DNA of 64,000 nucleotides, from NCBI RefSeq assembly GCF_026213295.1, contig NC_079421.1, forward strand, positions 22,023,176 through 22,087,175. Direction: 5' to 3'. The notes under the pieces were generated by a model. The model worked only from the letters and a program-made list of their open reading frames with translations, searched no databases and was not told where the DNA came from. This DNA comes from Gadus chalcogrammus (lineage: Eukaryota; Chordata; Actinopteri; Gadiformes; Gadidae). Positions 1-11,597 of the stretch are shown here, in pieces. A program made the translations under genes and the position numbers. Each line of letters opens with the position of its first letter. The stretch's first letter is position 1.

Positions 1-1498
1 AGAGAGAGAGCGCGCTTCTGTTTCCGATTAATTCAGATCTCATCTATCAAGGGTGTTATTATTTGAGTTCCGTGATAAAAAAGGAAAACGGATGAAAAGG
101 CTGGTTCCCGTGACCTCCTTCGCATTAATATTACAAAACATAGCGGTATGAAATATTAGCGAACATCATTACAACATTATTTCCATAATTTACTTCTCAC
201 AGTACCTTGGAGCTGAATGAGGCAGGCACGACACAGGGACAGGCGTAGGAATATTGCTGTGCCTCACGAAAAAGGAAACTGAAAAAAACATTTTGAGTGG
301 TTTTTCTCAATAACACTGGAGGCTGCACTTCCATGATCAAAGCTTTAAGGGTTCTTCAGAGAGGCAAAATTTAATTTCGTTCTCGAGATTAAGTGAAGAC
401 ATCTGAGTGTCATTTGTTTTGATGCCTGACAAAGCCTGAACCTTCCAGCAAGGTGATATCAAGACAACACGGTAAGGCGCAGGAAGGAGATGTTTATCGC
501 CACTTGTGAGGGAAGCCGTAGGAGGCGGTGCGGATGAATGACGATTTTTACCTGCATTTTTACTTTGATACTATTAAAATACTCCATGCAGCAGGCTTGC
601 TAGCATACAGCTAAATCATTAAAGGCATTGTTTCACGTACGATAAAATGTCCGGTGATGGATCGTGTGAAGAACCTCATCGGGATTCATTTATGAACCGA
701 TCGATCAATGTACCCCCCCCCCCCACTTCCTTCTTTATTGATCAATTCCTACGTACACATTTATTTTTCATCACAATAATAGAACAAGGTATTTAAAGGT
801 AAACCACAAGCATCATGCGTGAGGTATGGCTGTGTATGATTATCATCGTGTAATAGATATAATGCACGGCGAATTATCGGCGGACAATTTGCAGACGGTT
901 GGAAACCATCCATTGTATTCCTTTGTGGACGGAGTGAAAGAGAGTGCGCTTATGTTCATAACGAGCCGGATGCAGCAGCCCTGCGTCAATCATTAAAACA
1001 TATTGATTCATAACATAAGCGTTGCCTTGACAGCACACCGTTGACACGTGTGTCGGTATATCAATACGCAATCTCACGAAAGGATCCGATTGGTAATGGT
1101 TCACTCGAATAAAAATACTAACCATTCGGCCGGGCTGAAAAATCAATCCTCCCTTCTATTGAAAATAGGGAAAATAATCATTAAATCATGCTACTAAATG
1201 TTTGAAACATTGTTAAAGAGCATGGTTAATGCAATAGTAGATCAATATTTAGATGGCATAAATATTCCAGCAAACAGAAGGGATAGTGCCCTAAAAACAT
1301 CAAGGCCAGTATACACTATAAACTATTCCGTTATTCCCTTCCACGCTCAACAACATTGCATATGAATCAATCGCACTTTGTGTTTCCCGCTCTGTTTATC
1401 GGCCTGTATGTGTCTATTTGACATGTGAATATATGGGGAGAATACCAACAATGGCAGGCTGATGAACAGAGCAGCCAGTGGTTCCATGAGGTAACTAC

Positions 1499-1500
<2 letters not shown>
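1..1500. other. intergenic, AT-rich unique sequence
   Basis: The block opens with a short GA tract and has a C12 homopolymer at 713-724. No exon, RNA gene or transposon is recognised. Confidence 0.6.

Positions 1501-1529
<29 letters not shown>
1501..1529. repeat. (GA)n microsatellite
   Basis: A perfect 29-bp GA tract. Confidence 0.97.
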
Positions 1530-1531
<2 letters not shown>

Positions 1532-1848
1532 GAGTCAGTGAGACCCCCAGGGCAGACAGCCTCCTGGCCCGTGTGTCCTTCGGCTCCGGCAGCGTCAGGT
1601 CCGGCGTTCCAAACACAGCAACAGTTTGTCTTTTGCTAAATCCACAGCAGATGCAGATGCCAGCCAATAGATTCCTGTAGACAATACACACACACACACA
1701 CACACTGCCCAATCCCCCCCTCAAAGGCAGCAGTGACCTGTGGGGGCCCCGGGGGCCTTGACCCCGGGGCCCCGGTGGGAAAAAGCCCTGTAAGCTGGAG
1801 GAACAAAAGTAGTGCAGTGCCGTGCGTTCGGCGGTTCTCCTCTCTGCT

Positions 1849-1873
1849 GGGGGGGGGGGGGGGGGGGGGGGGG
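1849..1873. repeat. poly-G run of 25
   Basis: The longest uninterrupted G homopolymer noticed in the window, followed by TGGGGGC. It can form a G-quadruplex and is prone to length errors in sequencing. Confidence 0.95.
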
Positions 1874-1970
1874 TGGGGGCGGCTGACCTCGGCTGACCTC
1901 GGCCGGCTCTGTTAACACTGGATGAGGGGCAAAGAGATGGCTGACCCTGATGCCCCCCTTTGCACAAAGA

Positions 1971-2261
1971 CACACACACACACACACACAAACACACACA
2001 AACACATATATGCATGCATGCAAAGTCAAATCACACACACGCACACACCCACGCACGCACGCACACACAGACACACATGCATACATACACATACACACAC
2101 AAACACAGAGTCACACGGACACCGACACAGGCAGACACAAAGAACCACATAAAGACACACTCATCCACATGCATGGACACACATACACACACATATTTTC
2201 ATGCATGCAAATGCACACATACAAACACACACACATGCATGCAAATACACACACACACACA

Positions 2262-2296
<35 letters not shown>

Positions 2297-2372
2297 GCGC
2301 ATGCAAATTCAAACCCACAAACACTTATACAGCCACAACCACACATTCATGCAATACACATAAACACACACG
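1971..2372. repeat. 400-bp CA-rich cryptic repeat with (ACGC)n core
   Basis: Interrupted CACA sequence with ATGCATGC and a perfect run of ACGC units (about 2261-2297). Alternating purine-pyrimidine throughout makes it a Z-DNA candidate. Confidence 0.95.
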
Positions 2373-5300
2373 CAGCTTATGCTGTCATTCATACTCTGCA
2401 CTTATACTTTACTGACAGTGAGTTGATGGAAAATGTTGTTCTGGTGTGCGAGCGTAGCGGCGCGCGACTGCGCCTCACTTAGAAGCGTTTCCACACGATG
2501 TCGCGCTTCACGGCAGTGAAACCTCCCTCTGTCCGACGGGGGAGAGGGGGGGGGGGAGGGATTAGGTGTGCACCATCCAGACAGGAAGTTGACGAGCCAC
2601 GCGGGAGGAATCCATTGTGCTTCAAAGCCTAACATTGAACGCGTCCTGATGCTTACTAAAGGATCCAACACGCCATGCCGGTGTTGGAGAGCGGGTGTAA
2701 ACTACGGGCGTTTGTTCTCCCTGCGTTCCTCTCCCTGTTTGTGTTTTTGAATAAAAAACAACAACCGAATATCGTAACCGGCGAACGTGAATTTAAAAGA
2801 AAGTGCCTCTTGCTCTTACAACAGCGCTTGGCAGCTGCCTTCAGCACACACACTCAGATGATTAATAGTTAAACCACATCAGACAGACGTAACAAATCAA
2901 AAAAGCTGGAAGTACAAAAAAACACGCTGATAACAGACTGACTTGATTAATCACATCCGCTGTGTTTTTTTTTCTTGTTTATAGGAATGCTTTGAAATTA
3001 TATATAGTAACGTCGTTCTAATTAAAGAACTGAAACTAGAGAATCAAGGCAGCTTTCACGAGCCATGAAAGGGTTGTTGGAAAAGTGTCACTTGGACGTA
3101 CTGAGCAATGTGTAGAAGTAAGTTTAAATAGTTTACTCCGTTATCAACTTTTGTCTTTCTCAAGTGTGTTTATTTGCATCTCTCACTTTTCTTCGTGATG
3201 CAAAAAGAGTCACGAGTCGTTGACAAATGTAATCTTTGCTCCAGTATTCCCTACTTCCTGTGTCATTCCTCTTGCTCTGTTCGTTGCCGTCGTCTTTTGT
3301 TATCATGATGTCATATTTGTAATCATGATGTCATGTTAGTGATCGTGATCCCGTTTGTATCTGTGATCATCAGGTCATGTTATGATGTGGTGTTCCATGT
3401 GGTGATTCTCATCAGGGATTAATGTCTCCTACTCTTGCGCCATTCCGCCCTGATAATTAAGACACAGCCCTCCCCTAGTTAGTGCTTGATGGGGATCCAA
3501 ACACAGAGGCGCCGGCTAGCTTCCACACGCCGACGGTGAGTAACTAACACTGATGGCGACGTGCGACGCACAACATTATCCTCAGGAATTATCTTGGCCT
3601 TGCACTACCGGATATCTTAATGGCAATTTTACAGTTCTGTGAGCCGAAGGTGAGCATGGGCTTGATGTGAAGGGGATATTTCAGTCTCCTTGATGAACTC
3701 ACTGGCTCCCGTCTGTGACACAGCGTGGAGTGTGCTGCAGGGCCCAGCTGTCAGGCTAGCTTCACAACCCGATGAAATCACCCTTTGACCGACTTGCTGT
3801 TTTTTCTCCAACGAAACCAGTCCACTCCTAATTAAGAACGTCTAGAGATCATTTCCTTCAATTTATAGTTTTATTATCTTCGTCCGTCTTTTGTGTCAGA
3901 CATTCATATTATTTACCGTAGTGTTACCCGTTCTTAACTCATTTTCAGAAGGTACGCATAAAATAAACACTTTGTAACTCCAATATTTTCAGTGTACTTC
4001 CAGTTTACACACGTTTGCAGAATACACTTCAATTTTGACGACCAAATCTGCTTTGAACCCGAAGTCTCACTCCAGACCTGCTTTCTCTGCCTCGAGACAA
4101 CTGGTTGCGGACTGCAGACATAATTGGACAAAGGTGTCAATATTACAGCCTCAACCAGCCTCGTTGTCTTGGTTATCTCCTCACACTGCAGTTTGGAGAG
4201 GCACTGTCTCCCTGCGGTAATTGTAACAGGGTTGAAGGGCCAGGTGTTCTTATTTTTTGTTGTGTGTGGGTGAGCCGGTAGGTAAGCCTGTGTGGCTTAA
4301 AGTTGACCACAGCTTCCCCAAAGATTGATGTGATCTCTCAGAAGTTTAAGTTGACCCAGAGTGAAGACAAGAAGTCTGGCTCAGCCTCTTGGGAGGCGGT
4401 CGTAAGAGGGGCAAAGGGTGAACCATCACACCGCAGGCAAAACACACATTTGGTGTTTCCTTCTTCTGACAATAATTTTTTTTCTGTTTATCTCTGCTTT
4501 GTGAAAAACAACTTAGGAATCTGAATCCGTTCCTTCCAAGAAACGGTTGTGTGCCTGAACTCTGTCACGCGAGAGATACCCCGAACTCACAATGCGCTTC
4601 AAGACGCTCAGCCACCTCCATTGCCCCTCCTCCCGCACGAAACACCGAGACGTCTTCACGTCCACGTCCACGTCCACAGCCGCGTAGGCCTCTGTCGTCG
4701 CCCTGCCTCTCCCGGGGCCCTGAAGAGCGAGTGCACTTAAGAATACCTAGTCTGTCCATGCAGATCCTCCTCAGGAACCGTGCGGATCTCCAGGGCCCCA
4801 GACGTTCAAAGCCCGCGTTCTAAACATAGCCTCTGGAACCCGACCCGCACGGAGAGGGAGACGGCGGATGGAACGACGACCTCACGGACGCTGCCCGCCG
4901 TGGGTGCGGAGAGGCGCGGTGCCAAAGGTTCTGACTGGCTGGCTAACATTGATTTGTCCTTCTGCCCTGCAGGCCTTTAGACGACGGGCCGATGAAGGCT
5001 GAGAGGGAAGTTTGGCTCGGGCAGAAAAAACAAACTTAGTCTTTTTCTTCTTCTTTGGGCTGTATTCACGGCGCTGGATGTCTTGATGTTGTGTTTAACA
5101 CAACATATCCTAAATTCTTTAAAGAGATTTTGCCAGCTCTCATCCTGAAATCCAATCACATTCCAAGGTCAAGGTTCTGTTGTTTATGAGGAGATAGAAA
5201 GACATATATATATTTATTTTTTCGAAAGCGTTTGTTGGAGTAACGCGTCTTTATTAAAAAGAAATTGGCACAGAAATTTTTACATGCAGATATTAATCCT

Positions 5301-5586
5301 CAGCCAAACAAACCTTGACATGAAATGCTTTTAGAATATTTTGTTTACCTGACTGTGGCGGACAAAAGAGCAATTTCCTGTTTGGTCGAATGCTGCGGAT
5401 ATTGCCATGTTTTACATAATGCCAGAGACCATCTCTCACACAATTAGCAGGTTTCAGCCCCAATTTTAGAGGACAGTTTGAGTCAACCCTTTGCTGTGAC
5501 TAGATCCATGATTTATTAAGGGAAATCGAGAGCGCAGTAGCAGGGCTGAGGTCTCCCAGCTATAGGGTCCAGCCAGTATAGAGATA
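2373..5586. other. intergenic unique sequence with a degenerate ATCATGATGTCAT repeat
   Basis: Mostly unique sequence. Around 3300-3400 there are several spaced, diverged copies of ATCATGATGTCAT. No conserved protein or RNA gene is recognised. The open frames at 4549-4823 are short and unrelated to known proteins. Confidence 0.5.
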
Positions 5587-5708
5587 TACACATGCACACA
5601 CACACTCGCACGCACACATAGACACGCATACACAAAGACACACACACAAGCACGCATGGCAAGAAGCTAATTGTATATGATAAATGCGTGGGTGCGTGGG
5701 TGCGTGCG

Positions 5709-5740
<32 letters not shown>

Positions 5741-5775
5741 GGAATGGGGTGTGTGTGGGAATGGGGGGGGGGGTC
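5587..5775. repeat. CA-rich then TG-rich compound microsatellite
   Basis: An imperfect CA tract (5587-5655) and a TG tract (5689-5740) ending in GGAATGGGG and a poly-G run. The two halves could pair with each other. Confidence 0.9.
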
Positions 5776-5843
5776 ATGTTCTAAATCCTGGAATGAACTG
5801 CTCATTCCATTCAGCGGTTCACTCTGCCCTGTGCACCAAGGGA

Positions 5844-6055
5844 AGAATGGCTGAATGGGCTGACGGTTGGTTGAATGGATGAATGGATGGGCCCATGGGT
5901 GGGGGGCTGGGTGGATGTATGGACGGAAGAATGGGTGAATGGATCGGGGATTGATGAATTGATTGATTGATGGGTAAATGTATGGATGGAGGACGGATGG
6001 TTAGATGGGTGAATGTATGCATGGCTAGATCTATAGAGGGATGGATGAATGGATA
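5844..6055. repeat. imperfect GAATGGATG/GATG tetranucleotide-type array
   Basis: About 210 bp of ATGG/ATGA-based degenerate repeat (tgaatggatgaatggatggg and variants). Confidence 0.9.
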
Positions 6056-6757
<702 letters not shown>

Positions 6758-7343
6758 TATGTGCGTGCATACAACAGTCTCATACACTTCAAGCCTTACA
6801 GTACAATTTGTATGGTACCGGTAACATTTGACTGTATTTGCTGTCATTGTTGTGGATTTGTGCTTTTCAAAAACTCAACGTGAATTTGAATCCCATTCCC
6901 AAGCTACAACCGCTGTTTCATTTATGTCCTCATCTCTCCTTCTTATCTCTCTTCGGCTACAGTAGTCTCCCCACCCCCTACACCCTCCCCAACCCACCCC
7001 CAAAATCATACGACACTCGAGCTGCCTGGCTGTTAGACGGCGCCGTCTCCTTTCAAAGTATCAACTCTAATTGCTGCCTCTTACCTGGAGAAGGAGCACT
7101 GGAGCCTCCTGGGGAAAAAAGGGTTCCTGGGAGCGAGGAGAGGGCTGTCGTTAGCATCTCCCCTCGCTCTGCGACCCCGGCTCCCTCTGCGACCCAGGCT
7201 CCCTCTGCGTGTGAACACAACACTTCCTCTGACATTCCTCTGTTTGATTTTCTGCACTAACCTTGGCGATGGCTTCAATCACCGCAAATTAATTCCAGTC
7301 ACAACCTCCATCTTCCCCCTCTCCCTCGCCCTCCCCCCTCTGT

Positions 7344-7377
7344 CTCCCTCCCTCCCTCCCTCCCTCCCTCCCTCCCT
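7344..7377. repeat. (CTCC)n microsatellite
   Basis: Eight or more CTCC units in a pyrimidine-rich block. Confidence 0.95.
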
Positions 7378-7831
7378 GTGGAAGTACGGGTCCAGACAGT
7401 GCATGCTGCTGCAGCCCCTGGATGCTGGCGTCCCCGGGGGGCCACTCTGGGCGTCTGTCTGGCGCCACTCTCCTAACCATCTTGTCTCACTTCTGCACGT
7501 CGCATTTTCTGAACTTATTAATTTATTTCGTTCATTATTGTTCCGACCGCTGGATCTTTTTGAAAGCTGTTATTTCTTTTCCTAACCAATGATAAACCCG
7601 TCCACCCTAACGTCTCAGAGAGTAGGAGAAATGGATTCTGAGATGAGTGTGGGTTCACACCTATTGGTTCATTGTCTGAGAACAACGACGCTTTCAAAAG
7701 GGCTTTTAAGCTCAGAAACAATCGGGTATAAAATATGAATTTTTCTCATGTCTATTGCAGAGCACTGAGGTACACTTACCTTCTTACCTCAGAACAGTTT
7801 GTGCATTATGAGTTCCAGAAGCAGGTTAGGT

Positions 7832-8150
7832 TTAGTATAGTAGTAGTAGCTCTTGTAGCATCGTAGTAGTAGCTGTTGTAGCATAGTATTAGTAGATGTT
7901 GTAGCATAGTAGTAGTAGCTGTTGTAGCATAGTAGTAGTAGATGTTGTAGCATAGTAGTAGTAGCTGTTGTAGCATTTTTGTAGTAGCTGTTTTAGTATA
8001 GTTGTAGTAGCTGTCGTAGTAGTAGACGGTGTAGCATAATAGCAGTAGCCGGTGTAGCATCGTAGTAGTAGCTGCTGTGGTATAGTAGTAGCAGCCAGTG
8101 TAGCATCGTAGTAGTAGCTGTTGTGGTATAGTAGTAGCAGCCGATGTAGC
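7832..8150. repeat. 23-bp minisatellite (GTAGCATAGTAGTAGTAGCT-type), about 13 copies
   Basis: Units combine TAGTAGTAG, CTGTT/ATGTT and GTAGCAT. The left copies are regular at 23 bp. The right copies diverge to GCCGGTGTAGCATCG and CTGTGGTATAG. It is a trinucleotide-derived array that evolved a higher-order period. Because 23 is not a multiple of three it shifts frame every unit, so the open frame across it is not a gene. Confidence 0.93.
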
Positions 8151-8428
8151 CATCATAACAGCAGGAGCACACACGGCTAAAGACTTATTTTCAACATCAT
8201 GATTAACCGGACTCATTATAAATAAGGTTCTACCTTTGCACGGCGGCAGCAGGGATCACACACGCCTCGCGTTAAGCCCTCAGTGACGGCGCCGTAGCCC
8301 GGGTTCCCGTGTGAACACGCCGGAGGCGCAGGCAGCTGCTTCCATCCACTCCGCCGTTCCCTACACAAGGGTCAGCGCAAACTCCAGGGCCGCGCTCACC
8401 AGGCTGGCGGGGGTGGGCAGGTCTACCG

Positions 8429-8527
8429 CTCTCCCTCTCTCTTCCTCGCTCTCTCTCTCTGACTTTCTCTCTCTCTGACTCTCTCTCTCTCTCTCGCTCT
8501 CGCTCTCGCTCTCGCTCTCTCTCTCTA
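8429..8527. repeat. (CT)n-rich tract with CTCGCT
   Basis: A polypyrimidine microsatellite with CTCTCGCTCTCGCT hexamer stretches. The same CTCGCT variant recurs at 57961-58052 and 61633-61802. Confidence 0.95.
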
Positions 8528-8605
8528 TATTTATTTCTCTCTCGCGGTAAGAAAAACACAACAAAACATGTTTTGAAATCAATTTGATTACAAATGCTGG
8601 GTAAG

Positions 8606-8664
8606 GGTGGAGGCGGTGGAGGTGGTGGTGGAGGAGGTGGAGGAGGTGGTGCGGCGGCGGCGGT
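8606..8664. repeat. GGT/GGA/GCG trinucleotide tract
   Basis: Sequence of the type ggtggaggcggtggaggtgg followed by gcggcggcgg. It is G-rich with quadruplex potential. Confidence 0.9.
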
Positions 8665-10313
8665 AAAGGGGGAGAACAGCCTAATGCAGCCTGCTTGGTA
8701 TCCGCTCGGCGTGCCCAGATACCAAGGATGAATAAGTGGCGGCGCTGTTTAAAAGAGAGGCCTTCAGCGCGGCAGCGGCTTTGCTCCACCAAGGGTGGAG
8801 CCGCGTGTCAGGTGACCACAGGTGCGCTGACGGTGAACACCGATGTCACATCCTTGGAAAGCAACTAAATATGTTCTCCTAAATAAATTACCCCCTCGCC
8901 ATGAATATGATGAACACATTTGAATGCAGCCGGAGCCACTTTGAGTGTCCTTCCCTTTTCCGATGTTTGCAGAATCCCGTTATGACTGGGAACGAAGACC
9001 ACGGCTTTGAATTGAGTGTGTATCGAATGATTCCCTCACTCCGTAGGAACTGTACCTGCAGTTCCTTTCCCCTTTCTTGCACTCAACCAAAGCTCAGGAC
9101 AGGCGGGCCCACCACCACCAAGTGAACATACATAATGTAAAGGCCGTATGGATTCCCGGTAAACGCCAAAGGTATAAATGATGTATGTGCGCAATGCCCG
9201 TGAAGATAAATGGACAGAGGGGGGGGGACGGGGGGCTCGTCAGCGGTCGCTCGTCCTGGACCGAAGGCATCTGTCTGGGAGTGGCTGTAATTGGCTGCAG
9301 TATGGCGCGGGCTCATTAATATGGAGCCCAGGGGAAGGAGACAGCCAACTTCCCTCTGTGTTTGATTGTTTGAAAGTGTCTCCATTGATGCTAAACGCAG
9401 TGCTCCCGGGCCCATCCAGGCCCTGTTGCCTGCTTCGTTAAAAATACTGCAAAATGAATATTAATGTCATTCGGCTCTGGATGCCTCGGAAAGAGGCCCC
9501 TGTGTGTGTGTGTGTGTGTGTGTCTGTGTGTCTGTGTGTCTGTGTGTGTCTGCGGGGCTCTGAGTGAGGAGGGCAGGGGGGAGAGAGGGCTAGGAGGGGA
9601 GAGGCGTACTGTGGCGGGGCGCCATCAGTTTAACGCCTGTTACCGGGGCTTCATTATCGTAAGCACTTTGCCTGTTGAGGACGGGTCCGGTCGCCACAGG
9701 CAGACCCCCCAGACCCCCCCCCCCCTCAAGACCCCACACCCCCCTCGCATAGTCCACGTCGGAGCTCTTATCTCGGCGTGGCGCGTTCGCTACGAGATCA
9801 GAGAACGTTGTGAGCTACTTTAAACCTTTTTAGTTTTCGTAGGGTCCATATTCGAGTTAAAGCGCAGCCAAAAAAAAACAAGACGTTGTTTTGTGACGGG
9901 CGAGCATCCAACCAATCAGGAGCAGGGCCTCTCTTGGGGCGGGCCCGCACGGTTCTGTTTGTGGAGATAACAATAAAGCCACATATGTCCACCTGGTTTC
10001 CAGTCTCCGTGCGTGGTACCGTGTGCCTCTCACTTTGTTCGGCTGGTTATTAAAGGTGTTACCTTGGCTCGCTACAGCACCTGTGATTCTGCGGCCTATA
10101 CCCGACCTTTGCTCAGGTTTTATTCCTCAGTCTCTCCCGTCGGCAGCTCTGCGACCTTCAGAGTGTCTCAGCCTCTCCGTCTCCCTCCGACACCTGTTCC
10201 TGCCGCCATTGTCAGTGTTGTACAAAACGTGTGCGCTCGCTCCTGCTTGCGACGATGCGTCCACAATTACGACCACAAAGACGCCGCGTTGAAACGTGTT
10301 ATCCTTGATTTGC
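8665..10313. other. intergenic sequence with TG tract
   Basis: Mostly unique sequence. A (TG)n/(TGTC) tract lies at 9501-9552 and a C-rich tract at about 9702-9726. ACCAATCAGG and GGGGCGGGCC lie together near 9910-9945 and resemble CCAAT and GC boxes, but no transcript is evident. Nothing coding is recognised. Confidence 0.5.
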
Positions 10314-10338
10314 ACATTGTCGCGAGGGGCGACAATGT
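10314..10338. other. perfect 10-bp stem-loop
   Basis: ACATTGTCGC is followed by a 5-nt loop GAGGG and its exact complement GCGACAATGT. The role is unknown. Confidence 0.6.
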
Positions 10339-10820
10339 TAAAGGAGTTTTCCTCCATTAATATTGCACTACGTACCAGTTGTTAGCATGTGTTATATGTG
10401 TTGTGGTTTTGTTCCAGGTGCTGCCGTTGCTCAGTTCGTAGTAGGGACCCTGTTGATTCCATCCTCCCGTTGATTCCATCCTCCTGTTTATTGCAGATTT
10501 TCCTCATCCTCAACCAGAGATCTGGTTTCACATTCACCATCTCCTGCCTCAGTGAACAGTAAAGTTGTATCATTTAGGGGATGGTGTGTACAAGATATTA
10601 GTTTTTGTAAACACACAAACTGGTGTCAGGTGTCGATCTCGGTGAAGGCTATCAAGAAGGGCTTAAGAGGCAATAACAACCTAATCTATGAACTCTTGAG
10701 GATCATAAATTATACATACGCCCAGATGCTATCCAGATTGGAGATCACAGCTGAATGTTTGAAAACCGAAGAAAAAAACCTCCACCTTCATTAACCCGCG
10801 GTTAGGAGACGCATTTAACA

Positions 10821-10888
10821 CGAGGGGAAGGGGTGAGGGTGGGGGGGTGAGGGGGGGGTTGGGAGGGTGAGTTGGGGTGTGGGTTGGG
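10821..10888 (+). repeat. G-rich, quadruplex-prone tract
   Basis: Repeated GGG–GGGGGGGG blocks are separated by T, GA or GT spacers (ggggaaggggtgagggtggg and onward). It meets the usual G3+N1-7 pattern many times over. Confidence 0.8.
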
Positions 10889-11545
10889 AGGCAGAGTATG
10901 GCATTGTCAGATAAGCAAACATAAACATGTCATTAGAAGGGGGTAAAGAGACTGCGCCGAGCTGCTAATGTGTCAGTCTCTTTACCAGACTGCTATCGGT
11001 TGGCCACGAGCGGATGAATTATTAATTACAGAATACATAGAGCTCTCGCTGGGGAGGCTGTGTGTATCTTCAGAGCAGAGGGATGTCCAAGGTTAAATTA
11101 AACCGGTTTCCCTCGGCATCTATTTAACGATAAAGACGTCGGAAATACCTATAATTGGTTTGAAACAAAGCCTGAACGAGCCCCGCGGTCAGATCAGTCC
11201 GACTACCTTTGCTTGTCTTTGTTCAACATTAACACTGCTGCAATTAACTGTCCTCTGGTCAACCCGTGCCCTACTTCCCCCCTGCTGCAGTCAGGGGGGA
11301 ACCCTACTCGTTCATCTTCAACGTACAGATTGTAGAATATAAGAAAAGTTATATGTGCAATGGATAAAATAGTCTCTATTATGTGTGTTGCATGTATTAT
11401 GTGCATATGTGTATTGCGTTCATACACACACACACACACATGCGTGCAGGCCTTGCACACACACTCGTAAACACATATTTATTTATTTAAGTACTGTAGA
11501 TGTGACAAATGGAATAAATTGTCGGCATTATGTATAAGTAAAGAA

Positions 11546-11548
<3 letters not shown>

Positions 11549-11594
<46 letters not shown>
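11549..11594. repeat. (AC)n microsatellite, 46 bp
   Basis: A perfect CA tract following A6. Confidence 0.98.

Positions 11595-11597
<3 letters not shown>

Noticed and set aside
1347..2015. 222-residue minus-strand open frame
   Set aside because: It is built from CA, poly-G and CT tracts, with no family resemblance.
9900..9950. CCAAT box plus GC box suggesting a promoter
   Set aside because: No downstream first exon, no CpG island and no transcript support. The two motifs alone are weak.
10013..10360. 115-residue plus-strand open frame
   Set aside because: It is not low complexity, but no recognisable domain, no splice or promoter context and no conservation evidence exist. It is likely chance.
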